Below, piece by piece: positions 6,429 to 13,226 of a stretch of 43,749 nucleotides of DNA. The translations under genes and the position numbers were made by a program. The DNA lies in IMG/VR virus record IMGVR_UViG_3300040801_004504, positions 1 through 43,749 of that record; one strand, 5' to 3'. The notes under the pieces were generated by a model, which saw only the letters and a list, made by a program, of their open reading frames with translations, searched no databases and was not told where the DNA came from. The number at the start of each line of letters is the position of its first letter. The first letter of the stretch is position 1. This stretch comes from a virus.

Positions 6429-7226
6429 TCAGTTCATAATTAAACGGAACCCATTGGGATAGCCTCCCCCTATATTTGGGATAATGATGTTTAGCGTGCC
6501 ACTTATGAACTCTTGCTTAAAAATATTACCCGTGAGATGGTTATCGATAACTTGATGGTTTGACAAGTCGTACATCTGCATTTGGTAGTACATAATAGTG
6601 CTATCAGATGGGTTGTGTATTCCCAATTTGAAATCGCCTAAGCCATCTGATGTACTGGAATTCCCCTCAACTACCAGCTTGAAAATGGGAGAGCTAGAAG
6701 ATGTGGACACATTATATCCTTCAGACCGATTCCCAGTCAGTAATATTCCGCCTTCAGTCAACATCCACCCACACACTGTAAGCCCATCTGTAGTAGCGCA
6801 ACTTGAAAATAGCCCGGCACTAGTCCTAGGAGAAGATAAGGCATAAGGAACATCTCTTAATATGGACCTGCCTAGTTTCTGAAAGTCGTTGCCACCATCG
6901 GTATCTATCTCGGTAGATAGTGAGTACCTGAAAGATGTGAAGTCGAGATTATCAGCGGTACCGTCCTGTGGCTCCCCTTCAGTCAAAACTAGGTTAACCA
7001 GACCAAACTGATTAGTTCTGGTTTCAAAAACCTCAACGTAGTGGGTGTCCGTAGAATCATCTACGGGGGAGTAGGAGAATCTAAAGGATACATTCGATTC
7101 TGTGATAGGTGTGCCCTCTGCATTCCTCACGACGGCCTGATAGCTAATTCCTTGAGCCACCAAGTTTAGTGACAATGACAGTACTAACGCGACTGGTAGA
7201 ACGAGACGTAAAAATATTGTTTTCAT
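6429..7226 (-). CDS. secreted accessory protein sharing the fibre C-terminal 'PNIGG' domain
   Basis: A 265-aa protein. Residues 1-24 form a Sec signal peptide (LVLPVALVLSLSLNLVAQ, cleavage near VA|QG). Residues about 25-135 match an exported domain common in Bacteroidota ('QGISYQAVVRNAEGTPI ... TNQFGLVNLVL ... GGNDFQKLGRSILRDVPYAL'), often found at the start of surface or tail-fibre-like proteins. The last 95 residues (IIIPNIGGGYPNGFRLIMN) are homologous to the C-termini of two late-operon proteins at 22444-23517 and 23547-24230. It is cotranscribed with the T9SS cargo gene (15-nt gap). Likely displayed outside the cell; function unknown. Confidence 0.72.
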   Translation of the reverse strand: MKTIFLRLVLPVALVLSLSLNLVAQGISYQAVVRNAEGTPITESNVSFRFSYSPVDDSTDTHYVEVFETRTNQFGLVNLVLTEGEPQDGTADNLDFTSFRYSLSTEIDTDGGNDFQKLGRSILRDVPYALSSPRTSAGLFSSCATTDGLTVCGWMLTEGGILLTGNRSEGYNVSTSSSSPIFKLVVEGNSSTSDGLGDFKLGIHNPSDSTIMYYQMQMYDLSNHQVIDNHLTGNIFKQEFISGTLNIIIPNIGGGYPNGFRLIMN

Positions 7227-7241
7227 ACTAGAGTTTCGAAG

Positions 7242-7763
7242 TTATTTAGCTTTGATTATGGTGTGAGTAGAGTTATAAATTGTGCCGGATAGATTGCGAG
7301 TTTGAATTATGTAGATACCCGATGCGTGAGCAGATAAATCGATCTCGATATTGGACTGACCGTTTACAATCACATCGTTGAGAACAACAGATCCGAGGCT
7401 GTTAAGGACTCTTATGGTTAGCGATTGATCTTGACTATAGGGAGTGATGTAGACCCTTCCTGATGTCGGGTTAGGATAAATTCGTATGAGATAGTCTACG
7501 TTTATTGAGTTCGAGGAAGTCAAGGTGCGATCCACCTGGTGAAATCCCTGCGTGAGGACCACATCATTGTTGATGTAAGTTTCTGTAACTGACTCGCCTA
7601 TCGTATAACTGATGAAGATGGTTTCATTTTCGACGAACCCTCCATCAACAGCTAGGACTACCGGACCCAAGGTCTGACAGGCAATATTGTGGCATGCTAT
7701 CGAAAGGATCAGCACAAAATTGTACTTCGCTACCCACCTAGTTATCATCATGATATTTTGCAT
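7242..7763 (-). CDS. T9SS type A sorting-domain protein (secreted)
   Basis: About 173 aa from MQNIMMITRW; the ATGs at 7751 and 7748 are alternatives. A hydrophobic signal (FVLILSIACHNIACQ) is followed by VLAVDGGFVENETIFISYTI, GESVTETY and VLTQGFHQ, the core of a widespread short Bacteroidota secreted family. The C-terminus (about 92-173: IRIYPNPTSGRVYI ... LNSLGSVVLNDVIVNGQ ... IEIDLSAHASGIYII) is a type A sorting domain. The T9SS exports such proteins across the outer membrane, so this phage gene uses a host-specific machine. It is AT-rich and the first gene of the pair with 6429-7226. Confidence 0.82.
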   Translation of the reverse strand: MQNIMMITRWVAKYNFVLILSIACHNIACQTLGPVVLAVDGGFVENETIFISYTIGESVTETYINNDVVLTQGFHQVDRTLTSSNSINVDYLIRIYPNPTSGRVYITPYSQDQSLTIRVLNSLGSVVLNDVIVNGQSNIEIDLSAHASGIYIIQTRNLSGTIYNSTHTIIKAK

Positions 7764-7787
7764 ACACCCACGTCTACTTTGTTTAGA

Positions 7788-7854
7788 TGCAAGGTAGCAG
7801 TATGTACCAAGAATAAAGAAAACTAGTTTGCATAGTTTGCATGTTTGCAAACTT
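7788..7854 (+). repeat. regulatory module, right copy
   Basis: TGCAAGGTAG at 7788-7797 and TTTGCAAACTT at 7844-7854 repeat the left copy (5287-5345) in order and orientation. Two more TTTGCAT words lie at 7827-7833 and 7836-7842, giving three near-tandem half-sites spaced 8-9 bp. They overlap the -33 and spacer of the rightward promoter, the expected place for a repressor. Confidence 0.6.
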
Positions 7855-7867
7855 ATGCCTATCTTTG
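7836..7867 (+). promoter_or_regulatory. main rightward early promoter
   Basis: TTTG (7836-7839), a 20-bp spacer and TATCTTTG (7860-7867) match the Bacteroidota sigma-factor consensus exactly. Transcription should start near 7874, leaving a short leader before the ATG at 7913. The TTTGCA half-sites overlap it, implying repression in the lysogen. Confidence 0.72.
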
Positions 7868-7912
7868 CTCACGAACCCGCCGCCCGACAAGCGGCACAAA
7901 CGACCCTGAGTC

Positions 7913-8506
7913 ATGAGCAAATCACCCAATTCCAACGTAGCCAAGCCTACTAATCCCCCCACCGAGACGGCACCTGCGTCCGCGCCCCAGCAGATGAGCG
8001 ACCAGTCGTCGGCCATCATGGTCGATGCCAGCGGCAAGCCCGTCGTCGAGGTCTCCCAGTTCCTTCAGCTGCTCAACCAGGGTGGCGAGATGGCGGACTT
8101 CGACATCATGGACCTGCCCGACCTGAGCGATGCCCCGGTGGTACCCCTTTCTCTGGTGGAGGACTACTGGAGCCCCGAGAGTAAGGGCGAGGTACGTAAG
8201 CTGGCCTTCCTGGGCGTCAAGACCGTAGAGATTCCGAGCATGTCGGAAGAGAACCGCGGCGAGCTCGTCGAGCGCACCTACGTGGAGTTCGTGGAACGGC
8301 AGGCCGACGGTACCGGCAAGATGGTTACCAGTGCGGCCGCCCGACTGGTGGGATTCTTTACCGATCGCAACGTCCCCCGCGGCACCTTCTGGCAGATCAC
8401 TTACAACGGCAAGGTCCAGAACAAGACCAACGCCTACAAGAGCGACTCGTTCCTGATCAACATGATCGTGGTACCGAGCCGTGCAAAGTCCGCCCAACGT
8501 GGGTAG
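7913..8506 (+). CDS. rightward-operon early protein, unknown
   Basis: A 197-aa protein. A disordered Pro/Ser/Thr-rich N-terminus (1-45) is followed by a compact domain: DYWSPESKGEVRKLAFLGVK, VERTYVEFVERQ, AARLVGFFTDRNVPRGTFWQ and ITYNGKVQNKTNAYKSDSF. The beta-rich pattern and position as first gene suggest a nucleic-acid-binding (OB-like) protein in replication or recombination, but this is by eye only. Confidence 0.65.
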   Translation: MSKSPNSNVAKPTNPPTETAPASAPQQMSDQSSAIMVDASGKPVVEVSQFLQLLNQGGEMADFDIMDLPDLSDAPVVPLSLVEDYWSPESKGEVRKLAFLGVKTVEIPSMSEENRGELVERTYVEFVERQADGTGKMVTSAAARLVGFFTDRNVPRGTFWQITYNGKVQNKTNAYKSDSFLINMIVVPSRAKSAQRG

Positions 8507-8528
8507 TCAGGTAGAAGCGACGGCAGCA

Positions 8529-9287
8529 ATGGATTTCGATCTGTTCCTGCCTAACCTGTATGAGGTGGGTGAGGTGGTACCCGTCGACCTGACGGCCCTA
8601 CCCCACCCCCGCGCGCTGCGCTCCTTCCGTACCGAGACGGAGCTGGCGCTGGACTACCTCCGGCGTACTTGCGATCGCTCCCACCGCTGCTGCGTGTGTG
8701 CCAGTCACCGGCAGGACGCTACCGATGAGGAACGGTTTGAGTTCAGTCAGCTGCCGCTGGTTCCCCTGGAAGATCAGATCGTACTGGTGCACGTAGTAAC
8801 CCACACGCCGGCCTACTACATACCGGGTGACCCGCCGCTGCGGCGCCCCTACCGACATACCGTCACCGCCCGGCGCCGCCGGTACCTTGAAGAGATGTTG
8901 GACGGTTGCGATGAGGGTACGAAGGCTACGCCCTTCTTCGCCACCGCCCGGCCGGCGTGTGCCTTCACCTTCGACTGGGCGGCGCTGGCCGCACTGATCC
9001 AGCTGGCCGAGGGCGGACCATCCGACATCGATGTACTCGATGAGTACCTCCACCTCGAGGGTCAACCCTACCGGGCCACGGCCATTGACCGCAATGATTT
9101 GCGCGACTACCTGGCCGGTGATGAGCGGCGGGTCTACCGTCGTGCGGCGGATGCGGCCATCGGCCACGAGAAGCTACGCAAGCTAGGGGACCTACGCGAT
9201 GCCCTGGCGGCCGGAAAGTTTGATGACCTGCGCAGCGAGCTGAGCCGCCTACCAGCGGACGCCTTTGCCTACCAGGCGCCGATCTAA
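8529..9287 (+). CDS. hypothetical protein with Cys/His cluster
   Basis: About 252 aa from MDFDLFLPNLYEV. The GTG at 8481, which would overlap the previous gene, is less likely than this ATG. A Cys/His cluster (CDRSHRCCVCASH, about 47-59) could bind metal or an Fe-S cluster. The middle contains FFATARPACAFTFDWAALAA; the C-terminus is helical. A terminator follows, so 7913-9287 forms a two-gene unit. No family recognised. Confidence 0.6.
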   Translation: MDFDLFLPNLYEVGEVVPVDLTALPHPRALRSFRTETELALDYLRRTCDRSHRCCVCASHRQDATDEERFEFSQLPLVPLEDQIVLVHVVTHTPAYYIPGDPPLRRPYRHTVTARRRRYLEEMLDGCDEGTKATPFFATARPACAFTFDWAALAALIQLAEGGPSDIDVLDEYLHLEGQPYRATAIDRNDLRDYLAGDERRVYRRAADAAIGHEKLRKLGDLRDALAAGKFDDLRSELSRLPADAFAYQAPI

Positions 9288-9346
9288 CCTACCCGATTTA
9301 CGCCGGGAAGAATCACTTAGTCTACTGGGTTCATAGTGTCTTTGAT

Positions 9347-9378
9347 GGGGTTCACCCCTAGCGGTGGACCCCCTTTTC
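9347..9378 (+). terminator. intrinsic terminator after the first two rightward genes
   Basis: GGGGTTCACC (9347-9356) pairs with GGTGGACCCC (9363-9372) over 10 bp with one G-T pair and a six-base loop, followed by CTTTTC. It lies 60 nt after the stop of 8529-9287. Partial readthrough is expected, since the next genes run the same way. Confidence 0.72.
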
Positions 9379-9390
9379 ATCCCTCAGATC

Positions 9391-9468
9391 ATGTTTGAAT
9401 TACTCATCACTCTGGTGCTCATTTGGTGTCTAAAGGCCGACGATCAGCCCGCAAATCCTACCTCATGA
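9391..9468 (+). CDS. very small membrane peptide
   Basis: 25 codons, ATG to TGA: MFELLITLVLIWCLKADDQP and four more residues. Residues 2-14 form a hydrophobic segment. It begins 13 nt after the terminator and its stop is linked by ATGA to a 7-codon frame that runs into the GTG of the next gene, so it may serve as a translated leader. Weak evidence. Confidence 0.35.
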   Translation: MFELLITLVLIWCLKADDQPANPTS

Positions 9469-9484
9469 TTGAATATATTATCCT

Positions 9485-10240
9485 GTGAGTGTTCCGACCA
9501 TCAAGGAACTATACCGTATGCTGGAGGGTCTGGCCCGCCACCGCCGCTTCATGGAGGTCTACGACGATCTACTAACCATACAGCTATGTTGTCTGGCGAT
9601 GCAAACGGAGGAGGAACTGTACCTCGAAACGATCGCTCGCTATGACCAGCAGGTCGTCAGAGAAGAGTGGCCTGCGGTGATTGGCTATCTATGGCGGTTG
9701 TACCAATATCACCTCGAACGGGGGGATGGTTGGTACGATCCGCTCGGTATGATCTTCGAGGAATATACCAGCCGCCGCGGTGCCTCCCAGATGGGGCAGT
9801 TCTTTACGCCACCCGGCGTATGCGATCTGATGGCGTCGATCGCTGCTACCTCCCATAGCGGGACGTGGGTGAATGACCCCAGCGCCGGCTCGGGCCGCAA
9901 CTTACTGGCTCACATCGGTCTCGACCCGGCCCATCGTCTACAGTGTCGCTACCTCGGTCAGGACCTCGACCGGATGTGCGTGAAGATGACGGCGCTTAAC
10001 CTGGCGATGCACGGAATGAGTGGCTACTCTATTCACTGCAACACCCTCACCCTGGAGGTTTTCGGGGGATGGCGCGTGTATCTGGCCGAAACCGGATTGG
10101 GCGTCCGCAAACTGAGCGTCGAGCAGGCAAGGGCTATGGTAGTTCCTTGCACCCCCGCCACTGATCCTGACACTGCCAATGAGATCGCACCTACCCCCAG
10201 CGGGGAAGCGGCAGCGGAGCTTCAGTTACAGCTATTCTAA
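9485..10240 (+). CDS. N6-adenine methyltransferase-like protein lacking motif IV
   Basis: A 251-aa protein with a GTG start. A helical N-terminus precedes the type I/gamma-class core: GQFFTPPGVCDLM (104-116, motif X-like), NDPSAGSGRNLL (130-141, motif I, SAM binding) and YLGQDLDRMCVKMTALNLAM (156-175, motif II). After VFGGWRVYL the catalytic (N/D)PP(Y/F) motif expected around residues 200-220 is absent and an acidic, Pro-rich tail follows. SAM binding is plausible, catalysis is not. It may be a decoy or accessory for a host or phage methylase, or a degenerate enzyme. Confidence 0.75.
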   Translation: MSVPTIKELYRMLEGLARHRRFMEVYDDLLTIQLCCLAMQTEEELYLETIARYDQQVVREEWPAVIGYLWRLYQYHLERGDGWYDPLGMIFEEYTSRRGASQMGQFFTPPGVCDLMASIAATSHSGTWVNDPSAGSGRNLLAHIGLDPAHRLQCRYLGQDLDRMCVKMTALNLAMHGMSGYSIHCNTLTLEVFGGWRVYLAETGLGVRKLSVEQARAMVVPCTPATDPDTANEIAPTPSGEAAAELQLQLF

Positions 10241-10254
10241 ACTATATCACACCC

Positions 10255-10353
10255 ATGCGAAAATCTTCACACTACGATTTATTCACTGCCACGCTGCTTG
10301 CTACCCTGCTAATTGCGGGTTACTTGATCATGTGCTCACCGGTGGTACTGTAA
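10255..10353 (+). CDS. small one-TM protein
   Basis: 32 aa from ATG to TAA. A polar start (MRKSSHYDLF) leads into a TM helix (TATLLATLLIAGYLIMCSP). It starts 15 nt after the methyltransferase-like gene and ends 25 nt before the zinc-ribbon-like gene, so it fits the operon spacing. Function unknown. Confidence 0.45.
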   Translation: MRKSSHYDLFTATLLATLLIAGYLIMCSPVVL

Positions 10354-10377
10354 AGTTCTACTCGAAATAAAACTACC

Positions 10378-10659
10378 GTGCGAGATCTATTTGGAAACGA
10401 CAGCCCCTACTTAACGCCCCGCGGCTACAATCCTAATACCCGGAATAAGGATGGGTCCTGGAAGGTCAACCCTATGACGATCACCCACGGTACTACCGAG
10501 GGGCAGCGGTGCAAACACTGCGCTCACTTTGTTATCAAATTGTACAGCAAACGGTACTTCAAATGTGCGCTACGGGGGAACGTGGATAAAGCATCCCCGC
10601 AGAGTGATCATCGGGCCAACTGGGTGGCATGTGGGAAGTTCGATAGGCACACCGAATGA
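10378..10659 (+). CDS. small zinc-ribbon-like phage protein
   Basis: A 93-aa protein with a GTG start. Residues about 43-88 carry C-x2-C (CKHCAHFV), a single Cys (YFKCALRG), His (SDHR) and a final Cys (WVACGKF). The arrangement 'CxxCxHxV...YFKC...D.R..W.ACGKF' is one I associate with widespread small phage proteins of unknown role. Metal binding is likely; a DNA- or protein-binding role cannot be decided. Confidence 0.65.
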   Translation: MRDLFGNDSPYLTPRGYNPNTRNKDGSWKVNPMTITHGTTEGQRCKHCAHFVIKLYSKRYFKCALRGNVDKASPQSDHRANWVACGKFDRHTE

Positions 10660-10735
10660 CCGTAAATTACCTGCTTTGCACTCCAATTAAATGTATGCAA
10701 ATCGAAACAAATAAAGGTTAGAAGGTGTTATATAT

Positions 10736-11146
10736 ATGAACGGTGCAACGGCACAATTCATATCTTTTCATCAAGATCCTGCCGCCTACAGTAACAGGCA
10801 CTTTGACATGTTGTACTCACCAATTACGGTGTTCCGCTTAATTGCGGAACTTTCCCCCGCTGGCTTCACCCGCCGAATTGCTGATCTCGAAACGGTTACC
10901 ACTGGCTACAGTGTGGCCTACAGGGAAACGCAAGACGGCTACGGCGATGCCGGTCTACGGGCTGCGATTGATCACGCCACCCAGCACGCCGGCTTTGTCG
11001 GAGGGTGGTTGGATACCCAGACGGGCCGCTACTACTTCGATAGTGTGCGCATTTTCGATAACGAAGCGGAGGCCATCCGCTTCGGACGGGAGAACGGCCA
11101 GCTGGCTATCTGGAACTTTGCAGACATGGCTGAAATTCGGCTTTAG
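10736..11146 (+). CDS. hypothetical protein of a phage/plasmid accessory type
   Basis: A 136-aa protein. Features are GFTRRIADLETVTTGYSVAY, GFVGGWLDTQTGRYYFDSVR and AEAIRFGRENGQLAIWNFAD. The last block recalls a family of small, acidic mobile-element proteins in which a 'GGWxD...YxD...A...A...N.Q.AIWD' pattern is typical, but I cannot name it. A single TGCAAA word lies 42 nt upstream. It ends just before a very stable hairpin. Confidence 0.55.
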   Translation: MNGATAQFISFHQDPAAYSNRHFDMLYSPITVFRLIAELSPAGFTRRIADLETVTTGYSVAYRETQDGYGDAGLRAAIDHATQHAGFVGGWLDTQTGRYYFDSVRIFDNEAEAIRFGRENGQLAIWNFADMAEIRL

Positions 11147-11152
11147 ATTGAC

Positions 11153-11180
11153 ACCCGGGGGCTTCGGTCCCCGGGTTATC
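11153..11180 (+). terminator. stable UUCG hairpin, probable terminator
   Basis: ACCCGGGG (11153-11160) pairs with CCCCGGGT (11169-11176). The loop adds a G-T pair and a C(TTCG)G tetraloop, giving a 10-bp stem capped by the classic stable UUCG loop. TATCTT follows instead of a strong T-run. It lies 7 nt after the stop of 10736-11146. It could terminate, or protect the 3' end of the upstream mRNA. Confidence 0.6.
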
Positions 11181-11208
11181 TTAGTACAACTCTACAACTA
11201 CCTACAGT

Positions 11209-11700
11209 ATGACTACTCACTTCCCCCCAGACATTGCGGAGCGCCTACGGGCTGCACGTGCCAACTTCGGCCGCGCCGGGATTCGGCTCGTGATCGACCC
11301 ACCCGACGAAAATGACCGAGTCCGCGTGTTTATTCATCAACCTGACAGCCCCCAACTTGCGCGAGCGCTGACAGATACCGAACTGCACGAACGTGCCGTT
11401 GACGTGTTCGCCGGCACTGACTACCGTCCAGAAATTACAGTCACCCCCTCGGCTAAGTATGCTATTGATCGTACCGATTCGGAAGGCCTCTGCGTCCGTA
11501 GGCTGGTTGAGCCCTACCACGTGGCGCGTATTGCCCGTGGTGAAGGCACACCTGCCCTTAAGCTCAGGAAGCATCCTGATGCCTACCACCTGGTGGCTGT
11601 GACCGATATGAACCCGGGAACCTTGAAAAACCTGGCTAAGACCGCTACATCTTTGATTATTCGGAACCAGCTGTACAACCTCCTCAGTAATGCCCGGTAA
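11209..11700 (+). CDS. hypothetical rightward-operon protein
   Basis: A 163-aa soluble protein. A helical start (DIAERLRAARANFGRAGIRL) is followed by an alpha/beta domain (VRVFIHQPDSPQLARALTDT), then CVRRLVEPYHVARIARGEG and a C-terminal helix (GTLKNLAKTATSLIIRNQL). No recognised family or catalytic motif. It overlaps the next gene by 11 nt. Confidence 0.55.
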   Translation: MTTHFPPDIAERLRAARANFGRAGIRLVIDPPDENDRVRVFIHQPDSPQLARALTDTELHERAVDVFAGTDYRPEITVTPSAKYAIDRTDSEGLCVRRLVEPYHVARIARGEGTPALKLRKHPDAYHLVAVTDMNPGTLKNLAKTATSLIIRNQLYNLLSNAR

Positions 11701-11908
11701 GACCCTCACGTCGATTCAGGCGCTCGCCTTTGTTGAGCACCCGGCCATTCAGTTCACCGAGGTCGCCCGACGCTTCTACGCCGATGGTAAGCCGTACGCT
11801 CGCCAGCGGCTACGACGGCGACTGTATCAAGTAGCCAGCATCAGTGAAGACACTCTGGTACGACTGACCGAGGTTCGCGATCGGTTGGTCAGGGAGATTG
11901 CGGGATAA
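11690..11908 (+). CDS. small basic helical protein
   Basis: 72 aa. FTEVARRFYADGKPYARQRL followed by RRRLYQVASISEDTLVRLTE reads as a helix, a basic turn and two helices, which could be an atypical DNA-binding domain. The start overlaps the end of 11209-11700 by 11 nt, indicating coupled translation. Function unknown. Confidence 0.5.
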   Translation: MPGKTLTSIQALAFVEHPAIQFTEVARRFYADGKPYARQRLRRRLYQVASISEDTLVRLTEVRDRLVREIAG

Positions 11909-11985
11909 ACTGTACAACTAATTCATTAACCAGCCCCCTGTGGCAACTGACGTGGCTGCTGTGTTGGGCGCATATTTGTTTTATC

Positions 11986-12207
11986 ATGAAATACTATATA
12001 GGGAAAACCGGCCCCCACATTCTACTAGCTGGAGGTCGTCTTATTCAAGACGGGATCGGTAACTCTGTCTCAGAAAGTGAGTTTTGGTCAAGAATGAAAG
12101 AAGTTCTTGGGGACAAGTTCAATGAGAAGGAAGAAGCGATACGTCATCAACTATCGCTGTCCGATAACTACATTCAATTTGGTGATCTCAAGTTTTCTGT
12201 CTTGTAG
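11986..12207 (+). CDS. hypothetical small protein
   Basis: 73 aa (MKYYIGKTGPHILLAGGRLI ... LSDNYIQFGDLKFSVL), AT-richer than its upstream neighbours. The 77-nt gap before it holds no clear promoter, though an A/T-rich TATTTGTTTTATC precedes the ATG. No domain recognised; acidic/basic mix, soluble. Confidence 0.45.
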   Translation: MKYYIGKTGPHILLAGGRLIQDGIGNSVSESEFWSRMKEVLGDKFNEKEEAIRHQLSLSDNYIQFGDLKFSVL

Positions 12208-12302
12208 CTGCGCCTAATGTGAGTGACGGTGCAGGCCGACGTAGGAGGCTTGACACTGGCACTTTATTGGGCGATGGTCTTCTTCTTTATAATCAAGTAA
12301 AA

Positions 12303-13166
12303 ATGAGTCTTACACCAACCAGACCAGTATGTCGGTACTATGGGGGGAAGTGGAAATTGGCCCATTGGGTAATTGGCCATTTCCCTAGACACCGCGCATA
12401 CGTTGAAGCCTTCGGCGGTGCCGGGTCTGTGCTGATGAAGAAGCGGCAATCTATCGTAGAGGTATACAATGATCTGAGTGATGAAATGGTCAATCTTTTT
12501 CGAGTGCTCAGAAACCGAGAAATGTCTGCGGAGCTTCGCAGATTACTCGACCTGACCCCCTGGTCTCGATCTGAATGGCTGAGCTGCTACGAACCTTCAG
12601 GCGACATCGTAGAGCAAGCCAGGCGAACGGTGGTGCTGTGCGCTCAGGGTCACAACCCATCCAAAGCCCTCAACCGGCGTAGTAACGGATGGCGGTCGTC
12701 TTCCTCTGGCAATCATCGATTACCGCAAGACTTTCAGGCATACACTGCGGCCCTTACCCTCATTACCGATAGGCTGAAGGGAGTGCTCATCGAAAACCGG
12801 CCAGCCGAAAAGGTGTGCCGACAACATGATCGGATTTCAACCTTGCACTACCTAGACCCTCCCTACCCGGGCGCAACGAGATCTACGAACAACGGCAACT
12901 ATTATCAACACGAACTACGCCGGATGGAACAGCACGAAGAGTTGGCGGGGTGGGCTAACGACCTAAGGGGCATGGTCGTAGTCTCTGGCTACGATTGTGA
13001 CGAATACGACCAGTGGTTTGGGGGTAGGGGTTGGAAGCGCGTCGCTACCACTGCTACCACTGGAGCGGCTGGGGGTGGATCTACCGGCAAATCGACTATT
13101 GCTACCGAAGTACTCTGGCTCAACCCTTTGGCTGCATCGATGCAAAAGCAGTTGGGGTTGTTCTGA
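12303..13166 (+). CDS. dam: D12-class (Dam-type) DNA adenine N6-methyltransferase
   Basis: 287 aa from the ATG at 12303, preferred over a GTG at 12219 because the conserved N-terminal motif begins right after it. Motifs: CRYYGGKWKLA (10-20, SAM site/motif X), YVEAFGGAGSVLMKK (33-47, motif I), EVYNDLSDEMVNLFRVLR (53-70) and LHYLDPPYP (181-189, motif IV). It transfers methyl from SAM to adenine N6. No restriction nuclease is nearby, so it is an orphan phage methylase, probably protecting phage DNA or marking replication. Last gene of the rightward operon; it converges on leftward genes at a palindrome. Confidence 0.88.
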   Translation: MSLTPTRPVCRYYGGKWKLAHWVIGHFPRHRAYVEAFGGAGSVLMKKRQSIVEVYNDLSDEMVNLFRVLRNREMSAELRRLLDLTPWSRSEWLSCYEPSGDIVEQARRTVVLCAQGHNPSKALNRRSNGWRSSSSGNHRLPQDFQAYTAALTLITDRLKGVLIENRPAEKVCRQHDRISTLHYLDPPYPGATRSTNNGNYYQHELRRMEQHEELAGWANDLRGMVVVSGYDCDEYDQWFGGRGWKRVATTATTGAAGGGSTGKSTIATEVLWLNPLAASMQKQLGLF

Positions 13167-13179
13167 TCTCGCCCAATAC

Positions 13180-13209
13180 TAGGATATACGCAATATTGCG
13201 TATATCCTA
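13180..13209. repeat. 30-bp perfect palindrome between convergent genes
   Basis: TAGGATATACGCAAT (13180-13194) is followed directly by its exact reverse complement (13195-13209). It lies 13 nt after the methylase stop and 17 nt before the end of the last late gene. A bidirectional transcription barrier is the simplest reading. However, the AT-rich stem, zero spacer and lack of T-runs are unusual for one, so a protein-binding site is also possible. Confidence 0.7.
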
Positions 13210-13226
13210 CGCCGCGTACGCTGCAT

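Noticed and set aside
7922-8497. 191-codon leftward frame opposite the first rightward gene
   Set aside because: His/Gly-rich shadow frame; the rightward gene has promoter, start and operon context.
8481-8528. GTG start extending the 8529-9287 gene upstream
   Set aside because: It would overlap the previous gene and the added residues look unstructured; the ATG at 8529 is simpler.
10694-10699. Single TGCAAA word before 10736 as another operator
   Set aside because: One isolated copy with no promoter match is within chance; only the clustered sites are reported.
13180-13209. Palindrome as a protelomerase (linear plasmid-prophage) site
   Set aside because: Tyrosine integrase with clear attachment repeats in a tRNA shows chromosomal integration, and no protelomerase gene is seen.
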